NCBI GenBank assembly: GCA_040757065.1
Contig: JBFLXR010000001.1
Span: forward strand, 1 to 64,000
Length of the DNA stretch: 64,000 nucleotides
Reading direction: 5' to 3'
DNA from: JBFLXR01 sp040757065
Lineage (GTDB): Bacteria; Pseudomonadota; Gammaproteobacteria; Burkholderiales; Gallionellaceae
The stretch's first letter is position 1; the number at the start of each line of letters is the position of its first letter. The translations under genes and the position numbers were made by a program. Shown piece after piece: positions 51,090 through 62,946 of the stretch. The notes beneath the pieces were generated by a model. The model was not told the DNA's origin. It saw only the letters and a list, made by a program, of their open reading frames with translations, and did not search any database.

Positions 51090-52211
51090 GTGCAGCAAAC
51101 GAACCCTGCCATTCTTGTGTTAGCCGATGGGACAGTGTTTCGGGGTGTTGCCATTGGCGCCGAGGGGATGCGCGCTGGCGAAGTGGTGTTCAATACCTCG
51201 TTGACCGGCTATCAGGAAATCCTGACCGACCCTTCTTATTGCAAACAGATCGTGACACTGACGTATCCGCATATCGGGAACGTCGGGGTAAATACCGAGG
51301 ATGTCGAATCCCGTCAGGTGTTTGCCAGTGGTCTGGTGATTCGCGACTTGTCGCAAACTGTCAGCAATTGGCGCAGCACGCAATCACTTACCGATTATCT
51401 GAAAGCCAACGATGTCGTGGCGATCGCCGACATCGATACCCGTAAACTGACGCGCATTTTGCGCGAAAAGGGTGCGCAGAACGGCTGTATCGCCACCGGC
51501 GATAACGTCGAGGCGGCACTGGAGGCTGCACGCGCCTTCCCGGGATTGGCTGGGATGGATCTGGCTCAGGCAGTGACTTGCAGTGAGTCTTATGTCTGGC
51601 GTCAGCGCGAGTGGGCGCTGGAAGCAGGTTATCGCGATGTGAGTGAACCGCAGTTCAGCGTAGTGGCCTACGATTTCGGCGTGAAGCACAATATTTTGCG
51701 TAAGCTGGCCGAGCGTGGTTGTGCGGTGACGGTGGTGCCGGCGAAGACTCCGGCTGCGGATGTGCTGGCGATGAAGCCGGATGGTGTGTTCTTGTCTAAC
51801 GGCCCCGGCGATCCCGAGCCATGCGATTATGCGATTGAAGCGACGCGGGAATTTTTGGCCGCGGGTGTACCGCTGTTCGGTATCTGTCTGGGGCATCAGT
51901 TGATGGGCTTGGCCTGCGGCGCGAAAACGGTGAAGATGAAATTCGGTCATCGCGGGGCGAACCATCCGGTGCAGGATGTGTCAACCAAGCGTGTGATGAT
52001 TACCAGCCAGAATCACGGGTTTGCAGTGGATGCGGCGACCTTGCCGGCCAATGCGCGCGTGACGCATATCTCGCTGTTCGACGGAACCTTGCAGGGCTTT
52101 GAGCTGACCGATAAGCCGGCTTTCTGCTTCCAAGGTCACCCTGAAGCCAGCCCCGGCCCGCATGATGTGGATTATTTGTTTGACCGCTTCGTTGACTCGA
52201 TGCGCCAGTAA
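51090..52211 (+). CDS. carA: Carbamoyl-phosphate synthase small subunit
   Basis: 373 residues from GTG 51090, with GGGAG 6 nt before; the frame extends upstream across the promoter and is not used there. It releases ammonia from glutamine for CarB. GFREILTDPSY-type N-terminal pattern TGYQEILTDPSYCKQIV, then the amidotransferase triad: Cys in FGICLGHQLMG and His-x-Glu in FQGHPEAS. It shares a transcript with carB, supplying arginine and pyrimidine synthesis. Confidence 0.97.
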   Translation: MQQTNPAILVLADGTVFRGVAIGAEGMRAGEVVFNTSLTGYQEILTDPSYCKQIVTLTYPHIGNVGVNTEDVESRQVFASGLVIRDLSQTVSNWRSTQSLTDYLKANDVVAIADIDTRKLTRILREKGAQNGCIATGDNVEAALEAARAFPGLAGMDLAQAVTCSESYVWRQREWALEAGYRDVSEPQFSVVAYDFGVKHNILRKLAERGCAVTVVPAKTPAADVLAMKPDGVFLSNGPGDPEPCDYAIEATREFLAAGVPLFGICLGHQLMGLACGAKTVKMKFGHRGANHPVQDVSTKRVMITSQNHGFAVDAATLPANARVTHISLFDGTLQGFELTDKPAFCFQGHPEASPGPHDVDYLFDRFVDSMRQ

Positions 52212-52223
52212 CGGTTCGACCCT

Positions 52224-55445
<3,222 letters not shown>

Positions 55446-55477
55446 CTTTATAAGTATAGATTCAGGAAGCGAAGCGT

Positions 55478-55954
55478 ATGAGTACGATTCCATTGACGGT
55501 AAATGGCGCAGAACTATTGCGCAATGAATTACATCATTTAAAAACTGTGGAGCGTCCATCGGTAATTAACGCGATTTCCGAGGCACGCGCGCAGGGCGAT
55601 CTTTCGGAAAATGCCGAGTACGATGCGGCCAAAGAGCGTCAAGCCTTTGTGGAAGGGCGCATTCTGGAGCTGGAAGGCAAACTGGGCAGTGCGCAGATTA
55701 TCGATCCGAAGGCAATCAATGCCGACGGGCGTTGTGTTTTCGGTGCCACCGTGGTGCTGGAAGATACCAATACCGGCGACGTGGTGACCTACCAGATCGT
55801 CGGCGACGACGAAGCGGATATCAAGCAGCGCAAGGTCTCGATCAGCTCGCCGATTGCGCGCGCCTTGATTGGGAAGTACAGCGGGGACGTAGCCGAAGTG
55901 CAGGCACCCGGCGGCGTGCGCGAATACGAAATCGTGGACGTTCAGTACATCTGA
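55478..55954 (+). CDS. greA: Transcription elongation factor GreA
   Basis: 158 residues. It stimulates RNA cleavage by stalled RNA polymerase. The N-terminal coiled coil holds the acidic tip (EARAQGDLSENAEYDAAKERQ), and the C-terminal globular part ends VREYEIVDVQYI. GGAAGCGAAGCGT before ATG 55478 gives a modest ribosome-binding site. It lies 32 nt after carB. Confidence 0.97.
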   Translation: MSTIPLTVNGAELLRNELHHLKTVERPSVINAISEARAQGDLSENAEYDAAKERQAFVEGRILELEGKLGSAQIIDPKAINADGRCVFGATVVLEDTNTGDVVTYQIVGDDEADIKQRKVSISSPIARALIGKYSGDVAEVQAPGGVREYEIVDVQYI

Positions 55955-55966
55955 GCGCGATAGGAT

Positions 55967-55985
55967 GGGGATGTATCGCATCCCC
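55967..55985. terminator. Short hairpin between converging greA and yhbY
   Basis: GGGGATG (55967-55973) pairs with CATCCCC (55979-55985) around a 5-nt loop, 12 nt after greA. No T run follows on either strand, so terminator function is uncertain. Confidence 0.4.
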
Positions 55986-55995
55986 GCCGGGCGGA

Positions 55996-56343
55996 TTAAG
56001 TGCGGTTGCCGAGGGCTTTTTTAGTGAGCGGCTTGGCTTTGCGGCGCGCCGGTTTTTTGGCGGCTTGATCTTTCGGCTGCGGCTGGTAAATCACCAGCGT
56101 TTTGCCGATGTGCTGTACCGGAGCGGCATTCAGCGCGGTGCAGATCTCCTGCAGCATGGCTTCCCGCGCTTCGCGGTCGTCCCCGGCAACGCGGACTTTG
56201 ATGAGTTCGTGACTTTTCAGGCTGCGGGCGATTTCATCCAGCACGGCGGGGGTCAGCCCTCCCGATCCGATCAGGACAACCGGCTGCAAGCCGTGCGCTT
56301 GAGCTTTCAGTTCGCGGCGCTGTAATACGGTAAGCGTTAACAT
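55996..56343 (-). CDS. yhbY: CRM-domain RNA-binding protein YhbY
   Basis: 115 residues from ATG 56343, with AGAGG 4 nt before; TTG 56358 is less likely. The CRM domain covers about 1-97: LTVLQRRELKAQAHGLQPVVLIGSGGLTPAVLDEI has the family GxxG loop (as IGSGG), followed by a C-terminal basic tail (KKPARRKAKPLTKKALG). It associates with pre-50S ribosomal particles. Divergent from rlmE with a gap of only 31 nt. Confidence 0.94.
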   Translation of the reverse strand: MLTLTVLQRRELKAQAHGLQPVVLIGSGGLTPAVLDEIARSLKSHELIKVRVAGDDREAREAMLQEICTALNAAPVQHIGKTLVIYQPQPKDQAAKKPARRKAKPLTKKALGNRT

Positions 56344-56374
56344 ATAACCTCTCGACAAAACCGGATTTTAAACG

Positions 56375-56995
56375 ATGAAGCGTTCCAAAACCAGCAAACA
56401 ATGGATGCGCGAACATGTAAACGACCCTTTTGTGCAATTGGCGCAAAAAGAGGGTTATCGTTCACGCGCCGCATATAAGCTGATGGAGATCGACGAGCGC
56501 GATCATTTGCTGAAGCCCGGCATGGTGGTGGTCGACCTCGGGGCGACGCCGGGCGGCTGGTCGCAGGTGGCGGCCAGAAAGCTGGGCGGAAACGGCAAGG
56601 TGATTGCATTGGACTTGCTGCCGCTGCATCCTTTGCCGGGTGTCGAATTCATTCAGGGCGACTTTCGCGAGGATGAAGTGCTGGCCGAATTGGAAGCGCG
56701 GCTGGAAGGTAAGAAAATCGGGCTTGTAATTTCAGACATGGCCCCCAATATAAGCGGCATCGGTATCGCCGATCAGGCGCGGGCAATGCACTTGGCGGAG
56801 CTGGCGCTGGATTTTGCCGCACAACACTTGCAACCGGGCGGCGCTTTTCTGGTCAAAGTGTTTCAGGGGGCAGGGTTTGCCGAATACTTCAAGCTGATGA
56901 AACAGCACTTCGGCAAAGTGCTGACCCGTAAACCGAAGGCATCGCGCGACCGCAGCAGCGAGTTATATCTGCTTGGACTTGAAAAGCTTGAGTAA
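56375..56995 (+). CDS. rlmE: 23S rRNA 2'-O-ribose methyltransferase RlmE
   Basis: 206 residues. It methylates U2552 of 23S rRNA in the large subunit. SRAAYKLMEIDERD holds the catalytic Lys, VVDLGATPGGWSQVA binds SAM, LVISDMAPNISGI contains the catalytic Asp, and FLVKVFQGAGF the second Lys; a C-terminal Glu is in SSELYLLG. It stands before ftsH as in most proteobacteria. Confidence 0.97.
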   Translation: MKRSKTSKQWMREHVNDPFVQLAQKEGYRSRAAYKLMEIDERDHLLKPGMVVVDLGATPGGWSQVAARKLGGNGKVIALDLLPLHPLPGVEFIQGDFREDEVLAELEARLEGKKIGLVISDMAPNISGIGIADQARAMHLAELALDFAAQHLQPGGAFLVKVFQGAGFAEYFKLMKQHFGKVLTRKPKASRDRSSELYLLGLEKLE

Positions 56996-57049
56996 ATTGC
57001 TGGCTCGGTGTCTAATGTAATCTTGTAATGCGCTCTTGAGGAGCAAAGA

Positions 57050-58975
57050 TTGAATAATTTATTTAAAAGTATCGCTATCTGGATGGTTGTCGCCATCGTG
57101 CTGATGACCGTCTTCAATCAGTTCAACTCGCATCAGCAGCAATCCGCGCAGGCGCAGCTTGAGTATTCGCAGTTTCTGGACGAGGTGAAACAAGGGCACA
57201 TCGCCAAAGTCACCATCGAAGGGCGCACGCTGAAAGCTGTGACGACGGATGGTAAGCGCGTCAGCAGCTATGCGCCGAACGACTTGTGGATGGTCTCCGA
57301 CCTGCTGAAGAACGGTGTCAAAATCGAAGCTAAGCCGGAAGAAGAATCCTCCTTGCTGATGACGATTTTCGTCCAGTGGTTCCCCATGCTGTTATTGGTT
57401 GGCGTGTGGATTTTCTTCATGCGTCAGATGCAGGGCGGCGGCAAGGGCGGGGCATTCTCGTTCGGCAAGTCGCGTGCGCGCATGCTGGATGAAGCGAAAG
57501 AGCGCATTACCTTCGCCGATGTGGCGGGGTGCGACGAAGCCAAAGAAGAGGTCGGCGAATTGGTCGATTTCTTGCGCGATCCTTCCAAGTTCCAAAGTCT
57601 GGGCGGCCGTATTCCGCGCGGCGTATTGATGGTAGGCAGCCCGGGTACCGGTAAGACCTTGCTGGCGAAAGCGATTGCCGGCGAGGCCAAAGTGCCGTTC
57701 TTCTCGATTTCCGGTTCCGACTTCGTGGAAATGTTCGTCGGCGTGGGCGCGGCGCGCGTACGCGATATGTTCGAACAGGCCAAGAAGCATGCGCCGTGCA
57801 TTGTGTTCATCGACGAAATCGATGCGGTCGGACGGCAGCGCGGTGCTGGTCTGGGCGGCGGCAACGACGAACGCGAACAGACTCTGAACCAGTTGCTGGT
57901 GGAAATGGACGGTTTCGAGGGCTCCAGCGGGGTGATTGTGATTGCTGCGACCAACCGGCCCGATGTGCTGGATCCGGCTTTGCTGCGTCCGGGACGTTTC
58001 GACCGTCAGGTGGTGGTGCCGCTGCCCGATATTCGCGGCCGCGAACAAATCCTGATGGTGCATATGCGCAAAGTGCCGATGGCCGGAGATGTGAAGGCCG
58101 ATATTCTGGCGCGCGGCACACCGGGTTTTTCCGGTGCCGACCTGGCGAATCTGGTGAACGAAGCAGCGTTGTTTGCAGCCCGCCGCAATAAGCGGTTTGT
58201 TGAAATGGATGATTTCGAGGCGGCCAAGGATAAGATCATGATGGGTGCGGAGCGCCGCTCGATGATTATGCCGGAAGAGGAGCGTCGCAACACGGCTTAC
58301 CATGAGGCTGGTCATGCGCTGGTAGCGCGTTTACTGCCCAAGACCGACCCTGTGCATAAAGTCACCATTATTCCGCGCGGTCGCGCTTTGGGGCTGACCA
58401 TGCAGCTGCCGCAGGAAGATCGCTACAGCATGGATAGAGACCGTATTTTGGCAACGATCGCTGTGCTTTTCGGCGGGCGTATTGCGGAAGAAATTTTCAT
58501 GCACCAGATGACGACCGGTGCCTCGAACGACTTCGAGCGTGCAACCGACATGGCGCGCCGGATGGTAACCCAGTGGGGGATGTCCGAAGCTTTGGGTCCG
58601 ATGGTGTATGGCGAGAATGAAACCGAACTGTTTTTGGGGCGCTCGGTGACCTCGCACAAGAATATTTCCGAAGCGACTATGCAAAAGGTCGATGCGGAAA
58701 TCCGTCGCATCATCGATCAGCAATACGCACTGGCGCGGCATCTGATCGAAGAGAACCGCGACAAGATGGAGGCGATGGCGAAGGCGCTGCTCGAATGGGA
58801 AACCATCGACGCCGAGCAAATTGACGACATTATGACCGGCAAACCGCCGCGTCCGCCGAAATCCGGTGAGGCTGCCAAGGCAACGCAACAGCCTCCGGAA
58901 GATCACGCACCGCCGGCTCCGGCTGCGACCCCGACGCCGCCTGCACCTCCTACGCATCCGGCGCAAGAAACCTGA
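57050..58975 (+). CDS. ftsH: Membrane ATP-dependent zinc protease FtsH
   Basis: 641 residues from TTG 57050, with GAGGAG 6 nt before and the normal start MNNLFKSIAIWMVVA. Two membrane helices (about 7-24 and 102-122) flank a periplasmic domain. AAA module: VGSPGTGKTLLAKA, IVFIDEIDAVGRQRG and the SRH region (ATNRPDVLDPALLRPGRFDRQ). Protease: zinc motif HEAGH near residue 422. The last 45 residues are a Pro/Ala-rich tail that other members lack or share only loosely. It degrades membrane and regulatory proteins such as LpxC in other bacteria. Confidence 0.97.
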   Translation: MNNLFKSIAIWMVVAIVLMTVFNQFNSHQQQSAQAQLEYSQFLDEVKQGHIAKVTIEGRTLKAVTTDGKRVSSYAPNDLWMVSDLLKNGVKIEAKPEEESSLLMTIFVQWFPMLLLVGVWIFFMRQMQGGGKGGAFSFGKSRARMLDEAKERITFADVAGCDEAKEEVGELVDFLRDPSKFQSLGGRIPRGVLMVGSPGTGKTLLAKAIAGEAKVPFFSISGSDFVEMFVGVGAARVRDMFEQAKKHAPCIVFIDEIDAVGRQRGAGLGGGNDEREQTLNQLLVEMDGFEGSSGVIVIAATNRPDVLDPALLRPGRFDRQVVVPLPDIRGREQILMVHMRKVPMAGDVKADILARGTPGFSGADLANLVNEAALFAARRNKRFVEMDDFEAAKDKIMMGAERRSMIMPEEERRNTAYHEAGHALVARLLPKTDPVHKVTIIPRGRALGLTMQLPQEDRYSMDRDRILATIAVLFGGRIAEEIFMHQMTTGASNDFERATDMARRMVTQWGMSEALGPMVYGENETELFLGRSVTSHKNISEATMQKVDAEIRRIIDQQYALARHLIEENRDKMEAMAKALLEWETIDAEQIDDIMTGKPPRPPKSGEAAKATQQPPEDHAPPAPAATPTPPAPPTHPAQET

Positions 58976-58985
58976 TCGACAGTTT

Positions 58986-59008
58986 GCGGAAGGCATATTG
59001 CCTTCCGC
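58986..59008 (+). promoter_or_regulatory. 10-bp hairpin between ftsH and folP
   Basis: GCGGAAGGCA (58986-58995) is the exact complement of TGCCTTCCGC (58999-59008) with a TAT loop. It starts 10 nt after the ftsH stop and ends 10 nt before the folP ATG. The sequence after it (TTCGTTTCC) is not a full T run. It may act as a partial terminator, a stability element, or lower folP translation. Confidence 0.5.
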
Positions 59009-59018
59009 TTCGTTTCCG

Positions 59019-59846
59019 ATGATCCTGCACTGCGGCTCTTTCCGTCTCGATTGCTCCCGTCCGTTGGTGATGGGGATCGTGAATGTCACGCCCGATTCGT
59101 TTTCCGATGGTGGGCGCTATATGGTGCGCGATGCGGCTTTGTCTCATGCGCACCGCTTGATTGCGGAAGGGGCGGACATATTGGATATCGGCGGGGAATC
59201 GACCCGTCCGGGCGCAGCCCCGGTCAGCGAGCAGGAAGAACTGGACCGGGTGATTCCGGTAATCGAGGAGTTGGCGGATGCCGGGGTGCCGGTGTCGGTA
59301 GATAGCTTTAAGCCCGCGGTGATGCGGGCGGCGTTGGCTGCCGGTGCGAGTATGGTGAACGATATCCGCGCCCTGCAAGAGCCGGAGGCGCTGGCGGCAG
59401 TGGCAGCGAGCGAAGCGGCTGTGTGCCTGATGCACATGCAAGGACAGCCGCAAACCATGCAACAGCAGCCCTCTTATATCGACGTGGTTGCCGAAGTCGG
59501 TGATTTCTTGGCCGACAGGGTGAGCGCGGCTCAAGTGGCGGGGATAAGTCGTGAGCGCATTGTCGTGGATCCGGGTTTCGGTTTCGGTAAAACGCTGGCG
59601 CACAATTTGACTTTGCTGCGCGGGGTGGGCAAGCTTTCCGCGCTGGGTGTACCGGTACTGGCAGGACTGTCGCGCAAATCGATGCTCGGTGCGCTAACCG
59701 GGCGCGATGCAGATCAGCGGCAGGCGGCAAGCGTTGCCGCAGCGTTGGCGGCGGTACGGCAAGGGGCGCATATCGTGCGGGTACACGATGTGCAAGCTAC
59801 GGTGGATGCATTGAAAGTTTGGATGGCTGTCTACGGGGAGCAATGA
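59019..59846 (+). CDS. folP: Dihydropteroate synthase
   Basis: 275 residues from ATG 59019, which has no clear ribosome-binding site; TTG 58998, inside the hairpin loop and after GGAAGG, is an in-frame alternative. It condenses p-aminobenzoate with the pterin pyrophosphate. Signatures are MGIVNVTPDSFSDGGRY (near 20-36) and DILDIGGESTRPGAAPVSE (near 56-74), plus the C-terminal KSMLGALTGR. The folP-glmM pair after ftsH is the usual order. Confidence 0.96.
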   Translation: MILHCGSFRLDCSRPLVMGIVNVTPDSFSDGGRYMVRDAALSHAHRLIAEGADILDIGGESTRPGAAPVSEQEELDRVIPVIEELADAGVPVSVDSFKPAVMRAALAAGASMVNDIRALQEPEALAAVAASEAAVCLMHMQGQPQTMQQQPSYIDVVAEVGDFLADRVSAAQVAGISRERIVVDPGFGFGKTLAHNLTLLRGVGKLSALGVPVLAGLSRKSMLGALTGRDADQRQAASVAAALAAVRQGAHIVRVHDVQATVDALKVWMAVYGEQ

Positions 59847-61202
59847 GTGAGTCGTAAGTATTTCGGTACCGATGGGGTGCGGGGTAAGGTTGGAGAATTC
59901 CCGATTACGCCGGATTTTGTTATGCGCTTGGGTTACGCTGCAGGTAAGGTGTTGGCGGCTGCGGATTGGCATTTGGGGCAGGGCGAGCATCCCGGGGTGT
60001 TGATTGGTAAGGATACCCGCATTTCGGGTTATTTGCTGGAGTCGGCGCTGGAAGCGGGCTTGATTGCCGCCGGGGTGGATGTGTATCTGGCCGGGCCGGT
60101 GCCGACCCCCGCCGTGGCTTATCTGACCCGTGCTTTGCGCTTACAGGCCGGTATTGTGATTTCTGCTTCGCACAATCCGTTTGAGGACAACGGTATTAAA
60201 TTCTTTTCGGCGAGCGGTGCGAAATTGCCCGACGAGATGGAATTGGCGATCGAGGCTGGCTTGGAGCAGCCGATTGAAACCATGCCGTCCGCACAGTTGG
60301 GCAAAGCGAAACGCATCGACGATGCCGCAGGGCGTTATATTGAATTTTGCAAGAGCAGCTTCCCGCACGATATGGATTTACGCGGCATGAAGCTCGTCGT
60401 GGATTGCGCGCACGGTGCGGCTTACCACATTGCCCGGCATGTGTTTCACGAGCTGGGGGCCGATGTGATTGCTATCGGCGCGGAGCCGAATGGCATGAAC
60501 ATCAACGACGGTTACGGTGCGACCGCGCCGGGTAATTTGCGGGTAGCGGTGCAGCAGCAGCGGGCCGACTTGGGCATTGCACTGGATGGCGACGGCGACC
60601 GCTTGGTGATGGTCGATGCCGAAGGTAATCTTTACGATGGCGATCAGTTGCTGCACATCATCGCCAAGCATCGTCAGGCGCAGGGCAACCTGAAGGGCGG
60701 GGTGGTCGGTACGCTGATGACTAATTTGGCGTTTGAGCATGCCCTGCAACGCATGGGCGTGCCTTTCATCCGTGCCAAGGTGGGCGACCGCTATGTCATG
60801 GAGCAATTGCAGCAGCAGGGATGGCAGCTCGGCGGCGAGAATTCCGGTCACATCATCTGCTTGGATCGCCATTCTACCGGCGACGGCATTATCTCGGCTT
60901 TGCAGGTATTGCATGCCTTGCGGGCGAGCGGACAATCCTTGGCGGAGGCGGCATCCGATCTGATGTTGTATCCGCAAGTGCTGGTAAATGTGCGCGTGGC
61001 TGAAAAGCGCGATTTTGCATCGATTCCGGCTGTGCGCGATGCCGTTGCGGAAGCGGAAAAAGCACTGGACGGTCGAGGGCGCGTATTGCTGCGCCCTTCC
61101 GGCACGGAGCCCTTGCTGCGCGTGATGGTAGAGGGCGAGGATGCGGTGCTGGTGCGTCGTTGTGCCGACAGTATTGCCGATGCGGTGCGCAGCACGGTCT
61201 AG
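59847..61202 (+). CDS. glmM: Phosphoglucosamine mutase
   Basis: 451 residues from GTG 59847, immediately after the folP stop, with GGGGAG 7 nt upstream. It converts glucosamine-6-phosphate to the 1-phosphate for cell-wall synthesis. The active-site Ser108 is in ISASHNPFEDNG, the metal-binding loop is DGDGDR near 244-249, and the C-terminal phosphate loop is RPSGTEPLLRV. Confidence 0.97.
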   Translation: MSRKYFGTDGVRGKVGEFPITPDFVMRLGYAAGKVLAAADWHLGQGEHPGVLIGKDTRISGYLLESALEAGLIAAGVDVYLAGPVPTPAVAYLTRALRLQAGIVISASHNPFEDNGIKFFSASGAKLPDEMELAIEAGLEQPIETMPSAQLGKAKRIDDAAGRYIEFCKSSFPHDMDLRGMKLVVDCAHGAAYHIARHVFHELGADVIAIGAEPNGMNINDGYGATAPGNLRVAVQQQRADLGIALDGDGDRLVMVDAEGNLYDGDQLLHIIAKHRQAQGNLKGGVVGTLMTNLAFEHALQRMGVPFIRAKVGDRYVMEQLQQQGWQLGGENSGHIICLDRHSTGDGIISALQVLHALRASGQSLAEAASDLMLYPQVLVNVRVAEKRDFASIPAVRDAVAEAEKALDGRGRVLLRPSGTEPLLRVMVEGEDAVLVRRCADSIADAVRSTV

Positions 61203-61228
61203 CTTTACTTTTAGCGAGTCTTACCAAC

Positions 61229-61251
61229 AAGCAGCCTACGGGCTGCTTTTT
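61229..61251 (+). terminator. Rho-independent terminator after glmM
   Basis: AAGCAGCC (61229-61236) and GGCTGCTT (61241-61248) form an 8-bp stem with a TACG loop, followed by TTT to 61251. It ends 8 nt before the Pho box of the next gene. Confidence 0.88.
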
Positions 61252-61258
61252 CATTGAA

Positions 61259-61303
61259 TTGTCATATTGCCGTCATCGTTCTGTCATGCCGTAAAGCTAT
61301 TCT
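61259..61303 (+). promoter_or_regulatory. Pho box with three 11-nt repeats and -10 box
   Basis: Three direct repeats in an 11-nt period: TTGTCATATTG (61259-61269), CCGTCATCGTT (61270-61280), CTGTCATGCCG (61281-61291). The last GTCAT ends exactly 10 nt before TATTCT at 61298-61303, the spacing seen in PhoB-activated promoters where the box replaces the -35. The gene starts 30 nt after the -10 box. Confidence 0.85.
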
Positions 61304-61333
61304 TGCGCCCATCGATAAAGTGAGGGAAATGCT

Positions 61334-62050
61334 ATGTTAAGAATGGTTCAGATGCGCACGCAGCGCAACCGGCTGTCTCTCGGACTAGCCAGAAATAAGC
61401 GCGAAATCGAAGAGGCGCAGCGCTTGCGTTATAAGGTTTTCGGCGAAGAACTGGGGATGTCGCTGATCGGCTCGGCACAGGGCGTCGAGCGCGATGTATT
61501 CGATCAATATTGTACGCATCTGATGGTATGCGACATGTGGAACGATAAACTGGTTGGCACCTGCCGTGTTTTGCGACCGGATCAGGCGTTAGCTGTCGGC
61601 GGATATCGCGCCGAACTGGAATTCGATCTTGCGCGTTTGCGCCATTTACGCCCCCGTTTGGTGGAAATCGACCGTTTATGCATCCACCGCAAATACCGCA
61701 ACGGTGCGACCGCTATGCATTTGCTGCGCGGTCTGAGAGAGCAGTTCGGTAACGGTGCTTACGATTATGCTCTGTGTACCCTGAGCATCGGCATGGGGGA
61801 TGGCGGACATTATGCTGCCAGCCTGTATGCCAAGCTGTACGAACATCACAGTGCACCTGCTGAATACCGCGTGTTTCCGCGTTGTTCGCTGCCGCTGGAG
61901 GCGCTGAATAACTTGATGGAGGTCGAGGCCCCGCCGGTATTGCGTCTGTGCCTGAAAATGGGCGGTATGCTGTGTGGCGCACCGGCTTGGGAACCGGAAT
62001 ACAATACAGCCGAGTTTCTGTTGTTGTTGCCCTTGGCAAAGCGAAATTGA
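61334..62050 (+). CDS. OlsB-like GNAT acyltransferase (possible ornithine N-acyltransferase)
   Basis: 238 residues from ATG 61334 (GAGGG 7 nt before). The pattern follows the acyl-ACP-dependent GNAT family of OlsB and acyl-homoserine-lactone-like enzymes: EAQRLRYKVFGEELGM, ERDVFDQYCTHLMVCD, LVGTCRVLRPD, EFDLARL, and VEIDRLCIHRKYRNG. OlsB makes lyso-ornithine lipid, the first step towards a phosphorus-free membrane lipid; this role fits the Pho box in front. No second gene (olsA) is next to it, so the function remains a good guess. The pst operon faces it. Confidence 0.75.
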   Translation: MLRMVQMRTQRNRLSLGLARNKREIEEAQRLRYKVFGEELGMSLIGSAQGVERDVFDQYCTHLMVCDMWNDKLVGTCRVLRPDQALAVGGYRAELEFDLARLRHLRPRLVEIDRLCIHRKYRNGATAMHLLRGLREQFGNGAYDYALCTLSIGMGDGGHYAASLYAKLYEHHSAPAEYRVFPRCSLPLEALNNLMEVEAPPVLRLCLKMGGMLCGAPAWEPEYNTAEFLLLLPLAKRN

Positions 62051-62061
62051 AGCATGCTGCC

Positions 62062-62101
62062 ACCAAGCAAAACGGCTGCTAAGGCAGCCGTTTTGCTTGG
62101 T
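62062..62101. terminator. Bidirectional terminator between the OlsB-like gene and pstB
   Basis: A perfect 18-bp stem (62062-62079 with 62084-62101) around a TAAG loop. The inner part AAAACGGCTGC/GCAGCCGTTTT gives an A run before and a T run after on each strand, so it can serve both converging genes. Confidence 0.88.
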
Positions 62102-62136
62102 CCCGCCGACTTTGCGCCGCCGGAGATGGGGTTATC

Positions 62137-62910
62137 TTAGCCGAAGCGGCCGGTAATGTAATCCTCGGTTTCTTTGCGCTTCGGATTCGTGAAGACCGTG
62201 CTGGTGTCGCCGAATTCGATTAGGTCGCCCATGTACATGTAGGCGGTGAAATCGGATACGCGTGCGGCTTGCTGCATGTTGTGCGTCACGATCACGATAG
62301 TGAATTCTTCTTTCAGCTCGTCGATCAGCTTTTCGATGTGCGCGGTCGAAATCGGATCGAGCGCGGAGGTCGGCTCGTCCAGCAGCAACACTTGCGGTTT
62401 GACGGCAATCGCGCGGGCGATGCACAGACGCTGTTGCTGGCCGCCGGAGAGTCCGGTGCCGCTTTGTTTCAGTTTGTCTTTCACTTCCGTCCACAGCGCG
62501 GCTTTTTTCAGTGCCCATTCCACGCGTTCGTCCATGTCGTGACGGTTCAGACTCTCATAGAGTTTTACGCCGAACGCAATATTGTCGTAAATCGACATCG
62601 GGAAGGGGGTGGGCTTCTGAAATACCATGCCGATTTTGGCGCGCAGGGTGTTCAGGTCTTGCTTCTTGTCGAGAATGTTGTCGCCGTCGAGCAGAATTTC
62701 GCCGGTCGCCTTTTGCTTCGGATAAAGCTGGTACATCCGGTTGAAGGTGCGCAACAGGGTGGACTTGCCGCAACCGGACGGGCCGATGAAGGCGGTGACC
62801 ATCTTTTCCGGGATGGTCAGATTGATGTCCTTCAGCGCGCGATAGCCGCCGTAGTAGAAATTCAGGTCGCGCACGACCAGCTTCGGGGTGATTTGTTTTT
62901 CACCATTCAT
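62137..62910 (-). CDS. pstB: Phosphate ABC importer ATPase PstB
   Basis: 257 residues. Walker A GPSGCGKSTLLRTFNRM (about 39-55), signature LSGGQQQRLCIARAI, Walker B VLLLDEPTSALDPIST and switch His THNMQQAARVSD. The FMRMNDLYP-like segment is FNRMYQLYPKQKATGEI, typical of PstB. Together with PstA, PstC and PstS it imports phosphate and signals to PhoR. It starts 36 nt after pstA. Confidence 0.97.
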   Translation of the reverse strand: MNGEKQITPKLVVRDLNFYYGGYRALKDINLTIPEKMVTAFIGPSGCGKSTLLRTFNRMYQLYPKQKATGEILLDGDNILDKKQDLNTLRAKIGMVFQKPTPFPMSIYDNIAFGVKLYESLNRHDMDERVEWALKKAALWTEVKDKLKQSGTGLSGGQQQRLCIARAIAVKPQVLLLDEPTSALDPISTAHIEKLIDELKEEFTIVIVTHNMQQAARVSDFTAYMYMGDLIEFGDTSTVFTNPKRKETEDYITGRFG

Positions 62911-62946
62911 GGGTTTGCATCCTTAACGGGTTATTTGCACTCTCAA

